A program made the position numbers and the translations under genes. This document shows positions 1 through 9,184 of a stretch of 64,000 nt of DNA, piece after piece (the stretch's first letter is position 1; each line of letters opens with the position of its first letter). The notes under the pieces were generated by a model that saw only the letters and a list, made by a program, of their open reading frames with translations, did not search any database and was not told where the DNA came from. This DNA is from Gammaproteobacteria bacterium (GTDB lineage: Bacteria > Pseudomonadota > Gammaproteobacteria > JABCZS01), in the NCBI GenBank assembly GCA_021773275.1, contig JAJFKJ010000063.1, positions 1-64,000 on the forward strand. The letters run 5' to 3'.

Positions 1-93
1 TTGTTGGCATCAACTGCAACGATAGCCTTCACCGGCGCTAATGTTGAGACTGTGACCGTGGCGCCAGAAACAGGCAGGGTGGCAAAACAATGA
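1..93 (+). CDS. C-terminal end of a pseudopilin, MshC/GspH-like (partial)
   Basis: An open frame enters from the left edge and ends with TGA at 91-93; 30 codons are visible. The tail (FTGANVETVTVAPETGRVAKQ split over two strands of a beta sheet by eye) resembles the ends of GspH/MshC-type pseudopilins, which often finish in a short strand followed by a TGRV-like turn. The stop overlaps the next start as ATGA, so the two are translationally coupled. In Vibrio-type MSHA operons the gene before mshD is mshC, which matches the order here. The identity rests on context and a short tail, so it is tentative. Confidence 0.5.
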   Translation: MLASTATIAFTGANVETVTVAPETGRVAKQ

Positions 94-506
94 AAAAATT
101 GTTACAGAAAGGATTTACGATTGTTGAGCTGATAGCTTTTATCACCATTATAGGTATTGTTGGGACAACGTTGTTTGTAGGTTTAAATACAGCTCTGATT
201 AGCTCGCATGAAATTGAAGATACAGAGCAAGCACTGACCCTGGCACAGCAACGTATGGAAATGATTTTAGGGCAATACCAAAGTGTTGGTTTTGCTGGCT
301 TTAGCGATCCCTGCTCTCCGGCAATTTTCCCTGATTTTATGTGTGCGCTGGGTGGTTTCTCATATGGTTTTACAGTAGTGTCGAGTATTGCACCAAACTG
401 GTCAGGTGACCCTAATTACAAGGTCATTACCGTGACAGTTTCTGTGACAGCTACGGCTGCACCGGCGGCTACGTTGCGAGCCATTGTAGGTGATTATGAC
501 TCTTAG
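90..506 (+). CDS. Type IV prepilin-like protein, MshD-like minor pilin
   Basis: The 138-residue product has a short positive leader (MKKLLQKG) followed by FTIVELI, a classic prepilin peptidase site with Glu at mature position 5, then a hydrophobic helix to about residue 32. The following segment (ALTLAQQRMEMILGQYQ, then FSDPC) is like the region after the helix in MshD minor pilins. It would be processed by a prepilin peptidase that is not in this window and packed into an MSHA-like pilus or its tip. The start overlaps the upstream stop and its end overlaps the next gene, showing a tight operon. Assignment to MshD is by order and motif only. Confidence 0.65.
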   Translation: MKKLLQKGFTIVELIAFITIIGIVGTTLFVGLNTALISSHEIEDTEQALTLAQQRMEMILGQYQSVGFAGFSDPCSPAIFPDFMCALGGFSYGFTVVSSIAPNWSGDPNYKVITVTVSVTATAAPAATLRAIVGDYDS

Positions 507-981
507 TATTCGCAAACAACTGGGTTTCACATTAGTTGAGCTAGTGATCGTTATTGTGCTAATTGGTATTGTTGGTACTATTTCGGCATTTATGATGTCG
601 CAAACTGTGCCTGGGTCTTTGGTTGCAAGCGACCAAGGCGAGTCGGCATGGCAAGCAAGAACTGCATTAGCGCGGATGGAGCGTGAAATTCGTGAAGCCA
701 ACCCAAATAGCATAGCAGCAAACACGGTAACGCAGTTTGGGTTTGTTGATGCTACTGGAAGTGTGATTTATTATACGCTGGTAGGCAACCAATTGTTTCG
801 CAATTTCCAACCACTTGTAGATAATGTTACGGGTTTCGCTCTCTTATACTACGATGCGACTGGTACGCAAACAGCCGTTGCGGCGAACATCCGCTATGTT
901 TTGGTGGGAATTATAGTTACAGAGAATGATATAACCACCCCGGTATATTTAACAAGCATCGCGATTAGGAATGTAGATTGA
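496..981 (+). CDS. Type IV prepilin-like protein, MshO-like minor pilin
   Basis: A ten-residue leader ends in LG before FTLVELV, with Glu5 and a hydrophobic helix to about residue 33. After the helix comes ARTALARMEREIREANPNSI, close to the MshO/PulJ-type pattern in which a basic, acidic helix is followed by a strand-rich domain. I prefer ATG at 496 over GTG at 490 because a TAGGTG ribosome-binding site sits just upstream of 496. It overlaps both neighbours (stop of the previous gene at 506, next start at 981). It is probably a minor subunit that starts or caps pilus assembly. Confidence 0.65.
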   Translation: MTLSIRKQLGFTLVELVIVIVLIGIVGTISAFMMSQTVPGSLVASDQGESAWQARTALARMEREIREANPNSIAANTVTQFGFVDATGSVIYYTLVGNQLFRNFQPLVDNVTGFALLYYDATGTQTAVAANIRYVLVGIIVTENDITTPVYLTSIAIRNVD

Positions 982-2678
982 TGTTAAAATACAGGCAGCA
1001 AAAAGGATTCTTACTATTAAGTGCTATTATTATAATAGTTGCCGTGTCTTTTATGGCCGCAACTGCTGCGTATATTTTTACAACCAATGCCCGCGCTAAT
1101 GCGGAACAACAATTAACAACGGATGCTTTTTACATAGCACAAAGTGGCTTGCATGTGGGCATGAATCGTTACATGGGTAATGATGCGTCACAACAGCTTG
1201 CTTGCTCAGCGATCACGGGCACACCAGCATTGACGAATACGAGTTTTGGTATGGGTGAGTTTACTGTTACGGCAACCCAGTTTTCACCGGCATCGACAAC
1301 GCTGCCTGTGGCGATAAATGATAGCGTTACAACTATACGTATAAACAGTGCGGCCGGTTATGCGGCATCCTCTGGTGCAGTTGTTATTGGCAGTGAGATG
1401 ATTGATTACGCCAGTATTGGCACAACGGGCGGTGCTTGTGGTGGCACAGCGCCCTGCTTGCTGGGTGCAACACGTGGTGCTGCGGGCACGACTGCGGCTG
1501 CACATAGTAGTGGCGCAACGGTCAGTCAAAATTTTTGTCAAATTAGCAGCACGGCCTATGTGCCAAGTGCGGCAAATCCAATTGCCAGCCGAACTGTGCA
1601 AGAAAATGCGATTAAAGCCAGCTCTGATGTTTGGGCGGTGGGGAATAACTTTGGTGGTCATGGGGTGATAGAGCAGTATGATGGTTCTTCGGCATGGAAC
1701 CAATACAACCCCGGTGGTGTAGAAAATCAAGATTTATACGGTGTTTTTCTGCTTTCAGAAAGCAGCGGTTGGATTGTGGGTGATCGTGATGTAGATGATT
1801 GTGATGATGATGTAGATGACACCCGAGCCTTGTTTTTACGTTTTGATGGCAGTAATTGGAATCGGGTTTGTGGTGAAGGTGGTTTAAACTCTGATTATCG
1901 TTCGGTACACTGTGTGAATGATAATTATTGTGTGGCAGTGGGGGAAGAGCGAGAACAGTTTGCGGTATGGACGGGAGGCCCGACTTGGGAGGCCATGCCT
2001 GTTGATACTAGCTCTAATTATGTCGGTGGTGTTGGTGAAGTGAAGGATGTTACGTATAACAGTGTATTTTGTAACAATACAGCAAACTGCTGGGCGGTCG
2101 GTCAGAAAAAAAACGGAAGAGGCGCAACAGCCTTTTGGAATGGCACAGAATGGAAGGGTATTATAAGCGGCAGTGTACCTAATGAACATTTACAGAGTGT
2201 TTGGTGTACAGCCATAGATTCCTGTTGGGCTGTAGGTGATGATGAAACCTTCATTTTTTACGATGGCAGTTCATGGTCAGATGCAGGCGTTTCAGTTTCT
2301 GGTGGTGTGGGTGGTAATGGTAATAATAGATTGGAAATTTACGGCGTGACCTGTGTTCAAGCGGGCGACTGCTGGGCTGTGGGCAAAAGACGCAGCCTTA
2401 GTGGTTCGTATTGGAAATTAACAGGGCCGAACGCTTGGACCAGGCAAACAGGGGCTACAGTAAATACTACAGCAAACAAACATGTTTTTGCGGTGTTTTG
2501 TTTAGAGAGCGATCAGTGTTATGCCACGGGTGATGGAGGGACAGCAGCTACTTATAACGGCACCATATGGACAAATGCAAGTGCCGGCCTGTTTAATACC
2601 GACATGAATGCCGTGCACGGCGTGCAAAGTGATTTGGGCGTTAACCGAGTGTTTGGCTGGCAAGAGCAGTTTAATTAG
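981..2678 (+). CDS. MshP-like minor pilin fused to a seven-blade beta-propeller
   Basis: This protein has about 565 residues, whereas MshP proteins are usually below 200. The leader MLKYRQQKG precedes FLLLSAIII; position 5 is Ser, not Glu, as in tip-type minor pilins such as GspK and PilX. Residues 100-180 hold a Gly/Ala/Thr-rich strand module (IGSEMIDY, then GATRGAAGTTAAAHSSGA). From about residue 215 there are seven units built round DVWAVG, GWIVGD, YCVAVG, NCWAVG, SCWAVG, DCWAVG and QCYATG, then a closing strand ending FGWQEQFN. That is the pattern of a seven-blade propeller with paired cysteines. An Asp-rich loop (DVDDCDDDVDD, near residue 272) could bind calcium. The start at ATG 981 overlaps the mshO-like stop. 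It is likely a pilus-tip adhesin; function is inferred. Confidence 0.7.
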   Translation: MLKYRQQKGFLLLSAIIIIVAVSFMAATAAYIFTTNARANAEQQLTTDAFYIAQSGLHVGMNRYMGNDASQQLACSAITGTPALTNTSFGMGEFTVTATQFSPASTTLPVAINDSVTTIRINSAAGYAASSGAVVIGSEMIDYASIGTTGGACGGTAPCLLGATRGAAGTTAAAHSSGATVSQNFCQISSTAYVPSAANPIASRTVQENAIKASSDVWAVGNNFGGHGVIEQYDGSSAWNQYNPGGVENQDLYGVFLLSESSGWIVGDRDVDDCDDDVDDTRALFLRFDGSNWNRVCGEGGLNSDYRSVHCVNDNYCVAVGEEREQFAVWTGGPTWEAMPVDTSSNYVGGVGEVKDVTYNSVFCNNTANCWAVGQKKNGRGATAFWNGTEWKGIISGSVPNEHLQSVWCTAIDSCWAVGDDETFIFYDGSSWSDAGVSVSGGVGGNGNNRLEIYGVTCVQAGDCWAVGKRRSLSGSYWKLTGPNAWTRQTGATVNTTANKHVFAVFCLESDQCYATGDGGTAATYNGTIWTNASAGLFNTDMNAVHGVQSDLGVNRVFGWQEQFN

Positions 2679-2696
2679 GCTGACACAAAATACGGT

Positions 2697-3275
2697 CTAC
2701 CCCAGTAGCATGCCATAACCCAATGCCTTGACCGGCATCACCACCAATATGTTAAATAGAACCAAGCCGATAGAGAACACCAGAGGCGACAGGTCAAAGC
2801 CTGACATGGCCGGTAGCCTTTGCTTGATGCGTGTTAAGGCGGGCGCTAGCAGCTGATACAGGGCTTGTAGTACCGGGCTGGGTTGTGCGGCGAACCAGCT
2901 AGAAACAACTACAATTAATATTGCAAAAAAGTAGATATAAAAAATAAGCCCGAGCAAGTCAGCTAACGATAAAACAAAAATAGCTAACACATGACTCACA
3001 GTGCCTAGCGTCAGTAGTGCCAATAAGGTTTGGTTAATAAACGACAGCACAAGTACGACCAGTATCGCCGCGCAGTCCATGCCCCATAGGCCCGGGACAA
3101 AGCGTCGCAGCGGTAAGATCACAGGGTTAGTTGCTTTGATTATAAACTGACACAGCGGATTATAGAAGTTTGCCCTGGCCCATTGCAGGAAAAACCGTAA
3201 TAGTATTGCCACCATATACAGTGTAAAAAGGGTGTCGATTAAAAATACAAGTGCATGTACAATAGGGTTGCTCAT
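2697..3275 (-). CDS. yggT: YggT family integral membrane protein
   Basis: The 192-residue product contains two tandem YGGT units, each a hydrophobic pair with an intervening basic loop. The first holds LRFFLQWARANFYNPLCQF and NPVILPLRRFVPG; the second holds LLAPALTRIKQRLPAMSGFDLSPLV. I choose the start MSNPIVHALVF at 3275 because the family normally begins a few residues before the first membrane helix; the upstream extension is not membrane-like. YggT proteins are membrane proteins of uncertain role, linked to osmotic shock tolerance and cell division. It runs convergent to the minor pilin operon and divergent from the pil operon. Confidence 0.85.
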   Translation of the reverse strand: MSNPIVHALVFLIDTLFTLYMVAILLRFFLQWARANFYNPLCQFIIKATNPVILPLRRFVPGLWGMDCAAILVVLVLSFINQTLLALLTLGTVSHVLAIFVLSLADLLGLIFYIYFFAILIVVVSSWFAAQPSPVLQALYQLLAPALTRIKQRLPAMSGFDLSPLVFSIGLVLFNILVVMPVKALGYGMLLG

Positions 3276-3369
3276 ACTACATGATAACACTAAGATTAAC
3301 TTGAAAAAAGTGGGTATGGGGCTTAACCTTATATGGGGACCTAGGTGCAATGATAGGGTTGCTGGTTTT

Positions 3370-3398
3370 TTGACAGCAAGTCGTGTAGTTTATTAATT
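3370..3398 (+). promoter_or_regulatory. Candidate sigma-70 promoter of the pil operon
   Basis: TTGACA at 3370-3375 is a perfect -35 hexamer. A 17-base spacer leads to TTAATT at 3393-3398, a weak -10; TATTAA two bases earlier is an alternative. It lies in the divergent gap between yggT and pilL, about 30 bases before the pilL start at 3429. Confidence 0.45.
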
Positions 3399-3428
3399 GG
3401 CTAGCTAGTAACAGAAAAGGAATTAAAC

Positions 3429-4178
3429 GTGATTACCATAAAACAATTTGCGACACTTTTTATTTGCAGTGTTGCTTTGCTGGCATGTGCGCCAAAGCAA
3501 GCATCGGTCGAATACAGCGATCATTATGCACAAACAGATAATGCAAACCGCGCAACAGCAGCGAGCGGTGAGGCTATGAACAGTAATGACGTGCTGGGTA
3601 CATTATCGCAAATGTTAGGCGCGCCGGATCAATACGATGTTGTTACAGCGACCAATGTGCGTTTTGTACGTGATTTAGACGAGCTGAACGATACAGCCTA
3701 TGATCGTTACACCCTGCGTATTGCTGACAATATGCCTGTGGTAGTAAACATCAAAGAAAGTTTGCCTATGCGTATTCGTATTGAAGAAACCTTATTAGAA
3801 TACCCTTACGGTTTTGTTGCAGTGAATAAACAAGATCGCGTTATCGGTCTTGCGGGTGAAAGACTTGAAGCACAAGCACTGGCACAAAAAACGCCGCGTG
3901 TTTTTTATGTGTTGCAAGGCGATACTTTGCAAAATACGATTACGCGCTGGTCTGAACAGGCTAATTGGCGGATGTATTGGGTTATTGACAGAGATTATGA
4001 CATGGTTGCATCAGCCGTTGTGTTTGGTGATTACACAGCGCAAGGCGGTGCTTTAGATCAGTTGCTCTCAACGTTTCGTAATTTAGACCAGCCATTAAAG
4101 GCACAGTTTATGCGTAATAATGTCGTGGTGATTCGTGAAAACACCTATGACTCGAACATCATGGCCGTGGTGCCGTAA
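3429..4178 (+). CDS. pilL: PilL/TcpQ-like type IVb pilus lipoprotein
   Basis: The 249-residue product starts at GTG after an AAAGGAA ribosome site. A signal peptide ends in a lipobox (LLAC, Cys20), so the mature protein should be lipid-anchored, probably in the outer membrane. The C-terminal third (VLQGDTLQNTITRWSEQANW, then YWVIDRDYDMVASAVVFGDY and a final NNVVVIRE) matches the TcpQ/PilL C-terminal domain pattern, which supports the secretin in Tcp and R64 thin pili. It is the first gene of a seven-gene set in the order of R64 pilL-N-O-P-Q-R-S. The 11-base gap to pilN suggests one transcript. Confidence 0.8.
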   Translation: MITIKQFATLFICSVALLACAPKQASVEYSDHYAQTDNANRATAASGEAMNSNDVLGTLSQMLGAPDQYDVVTATNVRFVRDLDELNDTAYDRYTLRIADNMPVVVNIKESLPMRIRIEETLLEYPYGFVAVNKQDRVIGLAGERLEAQALAQKTPRVFYVLQGDTLQNTITRWSEQANWRMYWVIDRDYDMVASAVVFGDYTAQGGALDQLLSTFRNLDQPLKAQFMRNNVVVIRENTYDSNIMAVVP

Positions 4179-4189
4179 AAGGGAATAAT

Positions 4190-5842
4190 ATGAGACTGAG
4201 AAAACGATTAAAGCCACTGAATTTTGTTGCTATAGGCGTTGCGGCCATTGCACTTATTGCCTGTGACCCAGCGATGCAAAAAACCCAAAAAGACTTGGCT
4301 ATCGATGCTGCGCAGGCGCAAGATTTGTATGCAAAGACCCATAAGGTTATCGATCAGCAATCATTGGTTGAGCATAAAAATGATTATTATGTAGCGCAAA
4401 ACTCTTTTGAGATTGAGCAAGCTATTTTATTACCCGAGGTATTTGAAGAGCGTTTGCTGTATTCTTCAGCGGTGCAAGAAAGCTTGCCTGAAATATTGAT
4501 CGAAATTTATTCGCAAACAGGCATTAAGTTTAAATTTACACCGGATGCCTTGGCGTACATCAGTGGCGACAGCTCTTCTAAAGTCGGTAGTGAGCTAAGC
4601 TTTGAGGAAGTTGAAATTGGTGCTTCTGAAGTAGGTGCCAACATTGGTGTGCTGAGTAATATAAAACTAAATTTACAATATGCAGGCACGCTTGATGAAC
4701 TTGTCACTCGTCTGGTTACGCGTTTTAATGTTTACTGGGAATTTGATGACAAAACTAATACTGTCGTATTTTATCGTACCAAAACAAAAGTGTTTTCTCT
4801 GGATATATTGCCTGGGATAAGCAGTTTTAACAATACTATTTCATCAGCATCGACGATCAGTGATTCAGGCGATAGCGGTGTTAACCTGAATAGTGGCGCG
4901 ATCATGACGGTTAATTATAAGAATGAAGAAGGCAACTCATGGAGCGATACTATTGCAACAGTGGAAAGCATGTTGACTGCAGAAGGCAAGGCTAGCTCTA
5001 ACCCGCGCGCAGGTTACGTAACAGTGACAGACGTGCCAACTGTTTTATTGAAAATCGAAGACTATCTCAATAAGGTTAACGATATTTCGAAAAAGAAAAT
5101 TGCTGTTAAGGTTGATGTTTTCGATGTCACACTTAATAATTCAACAGATTACGGTATTAACTGGGATGCAGTGCTTGATGTCTTAGGCGGTGATTTTGGT
5201 TTCAATTCGGGTAACCTCACCTCACCTTTAGGTACAACCGTTGCAGATACTATTAAAGTTACGTACGCAGACACGGGTGTTATTGACACGGGCAGCTTGA
5301 TTTTCCGTGCTTTATCGCAACAAGCGGATACTACGCAAGTAATTGGTACAACAGTTTACACCGTAAATGGTGAACCTGCACCCGTACAGGTGGTTGACCG
5401 TGAAGACTATATTAAAGAAGTTACATTTGGTGCGGTAAGTGACCAGTCATCAACCACGGAAGTGGCTTATACACCAGGCACAATTATTACCGGCTTCTTT
5501 ATGGTGGTGACACCGAAGATATTATCGGATAGCCAAATTTTGTTGAATATCTCAGTTTCGCTGTCTTCATTGATAGAACTGAAATCAATAACGGTTGGTG
5601 AAGTCGATGAGCAGCAAACACAAATTCAGTTGCCGAAAGTACAAAGTAAAAACTTTATGGAATCTGTAACACTTAATCCTGGGCAGTCGGTAATTTTATC
5701 GGGTTTCCAAGATGTAGATAACAGAGTAGGCGTGCAAAGCGTTGCGAGACCTTCACTCTGGCCACTGGGTGGTGCAAAAGGTACGGATCAAAACAGAACT
5801 ATTACGGTAACCGTGGTTACGCCGTATATTATCGGGCGTTAG
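4190..5842 (+). CDS. pilN: PilN secretin, type IVb pilus outer-membrane channel
   Basis: The 550-residue lipoprotein has a lipobox LIAC with Cys25. Residues 90-310 contain the small periplasmic domains of secretins, including LPEILIEIYSQTGIKF and later YVTVTDVPTVLLKIEDYL. The C-terminal secretin core shows the usual elements: KVDVFDVTLNNSTDYGINW, a long strand-rich pore region, and the closing block with TQIQLPKVQSKNF and LNPGQSVILSGFQ. It forms the outer-membrane ring through which the pilus exits. Lipidated PilN secretins are typical of IVb systems, unlike the PilQ secretins of IVa pili. Confidence 0.9.
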   Translation: MRLRKRLKPLNFVAIGVAAIALIACDPAMQKTQKDLAIDAAQAQDLYAKTHKVIDQQSLVEHKNDYYVAQNSFEIEQAILLPEVFEERLLYSSAVQESLPEILIEIYSQTGIKFKFTPDALAYISGDSSSKVGSELSFEEVEIGASEVGANIGVLSNIKLNLQYAGTLDELVTRLVTRFNVYWEFDDKTNTVVFYRTKTKVFSLDILPGISSFNNTISSASTISDSGDSGVNLNSGAIMTVNYKNEEGNSWSDTIATVESMLTAEGKASSNPRAGYVTVTDVPTVLLKIEDYLNKVNDISKKKIAVKVDVFDVTLNNSTDYGINWDAVLDVLGGDFGFNSGNLTSPLGTTVADTIKVTYADTGVIDTGSLIFRALSQQADTTQVIGTTVYTVNGEPAPVQVVDREDYIKEVTFGAVSDQSSTTEVAYTPGTIITGFFMVVTPKILSDSQILLNISVSLSSLIELKSITVGEVDEQQTQIQLPKVQSKNFMESVTLNPGQSVILSGFQDVDNRVGVQSVARPSLWPLGGAKGTDQNRTITVTVVTPYIIGR

Positions 5843-5845
5843 ACA

Positions 5846-7126
5846 GTGATTATTATATTAGACGGCAAAGAATATGCAGTTGGTCTAAATTGGTTTGCCA
5901 TCACGTCAGCCGACGAAGCGCAGCAATTTCAAAAAGAAATGGAATTAACGCACGGCATTCTAAAGTTTAATAAAGACCCTGCTCTGCCATCCACTGTCGC
6001 TCTAGCAGGTAGTGAATACGAAGGTCAGGTATCACTTGCGGGCATTTTGTCGTATGTTCACAGCAACCTTATCTATGTAGCAAAAACTGGCGCAAAAAAT
6101 GAAGCCGGTGAAACACTCTATTATCTTTGTACAGTAAAAAATAGCGCTGTATCAGTGGAAGGCGATGTAATTGCTGATTTGGAAACGATCAAAGCATTGT
6201 ATCTTGCAAATCTGGCTGAACTTACCTCAGAAATTGAGCTATCAGAGATACAGCGTTTTGGCACTGAGGTTAGCGAAAGTGAATTTGAAGGTGTTGAGCT
6301 TATTGATTTTGATGTCATGCTTGACCCGGCAAGACGTTATGCGGGCCAATGTATTGTTAAAGTATTAGCAAAACAAGGTTTGTCCACGCCTGCTATTGCA
6401 ATGATTGTAGTGCTGTTTGTACTGGGTGGTTATTTAAGTTATAGCTGGTTGTTTAAAAAACCGCCGCCACCGCCCGTTGTTGTCGCTCCAGAATATGTGC
6501 CTAGGCCTGCACCTGTAAAAGAAACGCGCGACCCCTATGAAGTATTTTTAGAACAGTTTGCCAATCGCTTATCAAGCGCCCCGGAACCAGAAGTGGTTCC
6601 AGACATTATTGCTGCTGTTAAACAAGTGCCATTGATTAATGGTGGTTGGAGCTTAAATAGCATTAGCTTTAAGGGCAACAATACAGAAAGCTTGAATTTG
6701 AGTTTTACGCGTGCAGCATACAGCAATGTAAACGAAATAATGGATCTGTCGCAAATGGGCTACTTTACCAATGTCTCTGTTGACCAAGAAGGCAATAAAG
6801 CCGTAGCAAAATATCCTTTGGCATTAATGGATGTGCCATACATTGAAATGGATACGATTGAAGCATTGCAGCCAGGTTCAGAAGAAGTTTATTACAATGT
6901 AATCAGCACCTTGCAATCTTATGATTTGAAGTTTTCTATCAACAACTCGCAAGGCAACCCATATTTTGCTGAAAACAACTTTAATATGACAGGCTCTGGC
7001 TTATGGTCGCTGCAACGCACGGCGGGTATTTTGGCAAAGTTTAATTCTTTGGGCTTAACTACAATAGATATCAATGTACAAAATGGTAATTATAATTGGA
7101 CAATAGAGGGGATTATTTATGGCTAA
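5846..7126 (+). CDS. pilO: PilO, type IVb pilus inner-membrane assembly protein
   Basis: The 426-residue product begins at GTG three bases after pilN. Residues 1-180 form a cytoplasmic domain, one transmembrane helix follows (STPAIAMIVVLFVLGGYLSY, about residues 182-203), then a proline-rich linker (KKPPPPPVVV) and a periplasmic C-terminal half. This is the bitopic layout of PilO2-type proteins, which link the cytoplasmic motor to the secretin. The C-terminus overlaps pilP by eight bases. Family assignment is mostly by architecture and position; sequence conservation in this family is low. Confidence 0.8.
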   Translation: MIIILDGKEYAVGLNWFAITSADEAQQFQKEMELTHGILKFNKDPALPSTVALAGSEYEGQVSLAGILSYVHSNLIYVAKTGAKNEAGETLYYLCTVKNSAVSVEGDVIADLETIKALYLANLAELTSEIELSEIQRFGTEVSESEFEGVELIDFDVMLDPARRYAGQCIVKVLAKQGLSTPAIAMIVVLFVLGGYLSYSWLFKKPPPPPVVVAPEYVPRPAPVKETRDPYEVFLEQFANRLSSAPEPEVVPDIIAAVKQVPLINGGWSLNSISFKGNNTESLNLSFTRAAYSNVNEIMDLSQMGYFTNVSVDQEGNKAVAKYPLALMDVPYIEMDTIEALQPGSEEVYYNVISTLQSYDLKFSINNSQGNPYFAENNFNMTGSGLWSLQRTAGILAKFNSLGLTTIDINVQNGNYNWTIEGIIYG

Positions 7127-7577
7127 TAATATAAAAAAACCTGTGATGCTTTGCAGTATTTTAAGTACTGTAGCATTCGCACAGCCTTATGACGCAAACA
7201 CAGTAGATGAGCTTGACATGCTGGAGCGGCAACGCATTCTTTTGCAGAAGCAATTAGAGGTTGCGCAGCTGGAGAGTTCTTTAAGTGAAGCTTTAGCCTC
7301 CAGTGGTGCTACCCGTGTTGTTGGTAAAGATAATATGATCACCTCAGCGTTAAACCTGGTTAAAGTGACCGGCTTGGCAAAAAATCCAGAAGCGATATTT
7401 ACGTATGGCGGCTATCGTATTGTTACACGTAAAGGCGAAATGGTTTTGCCTAACATTCAAGTGAGCACAATCGACACAACACATGTTGTTTTAAAAGATG
7501 TCACTACAGGTAAAGAAAGTGTGCTTTGGTTGAGCAATGCAACTGTTGAAAAAGTTAACTCGGGGCCGTTCCTATAA
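7119..7577 (+). CDS. pilP: PilP, type IVb pilus biogenesis protein
   Basis: A 152-residue exported protein with a signal peptide ending near VAFA/QPY. A short amphipathic helix (LEQRQRIL-type, residues 32-60, rich in Leu, Gln and Glu) precedes a small strand-rich C-terminal domain (IFTYGGYRIVTRKGEMVLPN, then VSTIDTTHVVLKDVTTGKES). PilP helix-plus-small-beta-domain proteins dock on the secretin from the periplasm. The start overlaps pilO by eight bases and its stop overlaps the pilQ start as TAATG, so translation is coupled on both sides. Confidence 0.8.
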   Translation: MANNIKKPVMLCSILSTVAFAQPYDANTVDELDMLERQRILLQKQLEVAQLESSLSEALASSGATRVVGKDNMITSALNLVKVTGLAKNPEAIFTYGGYRIVTRKGEMVLPNIQVSTIDTTHVVLKDVTTGKESVLWLSNATVEKVNSGPFL

Positions 7578-9184
7578 TGGAAGAGAGAGCAAGCGCAGCA
7601 CATACTCCGCCAGGAGCACTTTTTGTCGATACGATGGACGACATGCCGCGCTTTTCAAAACTATTATTTACAACGACTAGCGATATTCAAATCAGTGAAG
7701 AAGAGCGCAAAAACTTTTTATTAGTAGAGGCGCCTTCAGAAAGTGACCGTAAGCTGGCCTATTTGCTGGCTGTGCAAAATATTCCGAGCCAAATGAATCA
7801 GCGTGCTAAAAGCTTGGCTATATTGCTAAAGAAAACGCATACAGTTAGGGTTATCTATACCACAAAAGATATTCTGAATATTGTTTATCAAAATGAAAAA
7901 ACAGCAAAAAGTAAAGAGGCAAATGTCCATGTCAATGAGACAGAACTATATGATTCATTGAATGAATTGTTTGCCCGCGCGGTAGAAATGAACGCTTCGG
8001 ATATTCACTTTGAGGCCTATGAAGCAAGAACAGATATAAAATTCCGTGTTAATGGAGTTTTAATTAAAATATTAGAGTACGCACAAGAGTATTCACATGA
8101 GTTGGCACGTATTTTATATAACGTGCTTGCAGCAGAAGGCTCGAAAGACATACAGTTTGATGAAGGAAAGATGCAGTCGGCTATTGTTGAGAAACATATT
8201 CTTGGCAACCCCTACCGTATACGTGTGCAAACAGCACCGCGTTACCCTTTTGGCTATTCGATTGCTTTGCGGATGTTGCCCTTAGACACAAAAAATGAAC
8301 AAGATGTTGAAGATTTAGGTTATACGCAAGAGCAAACAAAAGCATTATACAAGGCGGGCATGAAGCCTACGGGCGCATTGATTTTTGCGGGGACCACTGG
8401 TAGTGGTAAATCAACAACTTTATCAACGCTGATCGCAGACAAAATTACAAGAACCAAAGGTACTCGTAAAGTGATTACCATTGAAAATCCGCCCGAGTAC
8501 GTTATTACTGGCGCTTTGCAGATAAACATCAACGATGCCAGTGAAACTGCACAGGCAACTTTCGCAGATGCCATTAAAGTGGCAATGCGGATGGACCCAG
8601 ATATTTTAATGATTGGCGAGGTGCGCGACGCACGCTCTGCGAAACTTTTGCAAGATTCCGTGCAATCAGGGCACCAAGTATTTACTACCGTGCACGCGCA
8701 ATCAGCGCTGGGTATTTTTGAACGTCTGGTTGGTTTAGGTTTTGATCGTGCGGTACTGACCTCCCCCAGCTTTCTATCATTGCTAGTGTATCAAGTGTTG
8801 GCGCCGATTAACTGCCCAGATTGCTGCATTACTTTTGCAGATTATGCGAAAAGTGAACTCGATGATTTAGATCAAGAATTGCTTGCGCGTGTGCGCCACG
8901 CTGTAGCCGGGGATGAGATTGAAAAAGTGAAGTTCCGCAACACTGAAGGCTGTAAAAAATGCCAAAAGACAGGGTTTTCAGGCCGTACGGTCATTGCTGA
9001 AACCATTGAGCCCGATGACAAATTGCTGGGCTTAATTCGCAGAGAAGATTACGCAGCTGCAAAACTGCACCTAGATGAAACCGGTTCGCCACCATTGTAC
9101 GATAACATTATGTTGAATGTTCTTGCAGGGAAGCTTGACCCACACTACGCCGAAGATAAGGTCGGTTATTTGGGGGAAAAATAA
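7577..9184 (+). CDS. pilQ: PilQ, GspE-family ATPase driving type IVb pilus assembly
   Basis: The 535-residue ATPase has an N-terminal domain (to about 110), a second domain with ASDIHFEAYE (about 135), Walker A GTTGSGKSTT (about residues 272-281), an Asp box near PPEYVI, Walker B LMIGEVRD (about 343) and a His box TTVHAQSA. A tetracysteine zinc module typical of assembly (not retraction) ATPases is present as CPDC (about 413) and CKKC (about 459). It powers pilin polymerisation at the PilR platform. It overlaps pilP by one base and pilR by one base. Confidence 0.92.
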   Translation: MEERASAAHTPPGALFVDTMDDMPRFSKLLFTTTSDIQISEEERKNFLLVEAPSESDRKLAYLLAVQNIPSQMNQRAKSLAILLKKTHTVRVIYTTKDILNIVYQNEKTAKSKEANVHVNETELYDSLNELFARAVEMNASDIHFEAYEARTDIKFRVNGVLIKILEYAQEYSHELARILYNVLAAEGSKDIQFDEGKMQSAIVEKHILGNPYRIRVQTAPRYPFGYSIALRMLPLDTKNEQDVEDLGYTQEQTKALYKAGMKPTGALIFAGTTGSGKSTTLSTLIADKITRTKGTRKVITIENPPEYVITGALQININDASETAQATFADAIKVAMRMDPDILMIGEVRDARSAKLLQDSVQSGHQVFTTVHAQSALGIFERLVGLGFDRAVLTSPSFLSLLVYQVLAPINCPDCCITFADYAKSELDDLDQELLARVRHAVAGDEIEKVKFRNTEGCKKCQKTGFSGRTVIAETIEPDDKLLGLIRREDYAAAKLHLDETGSPPLYDNIMLNVLAGKLDPHYAEDKVGYLGEK

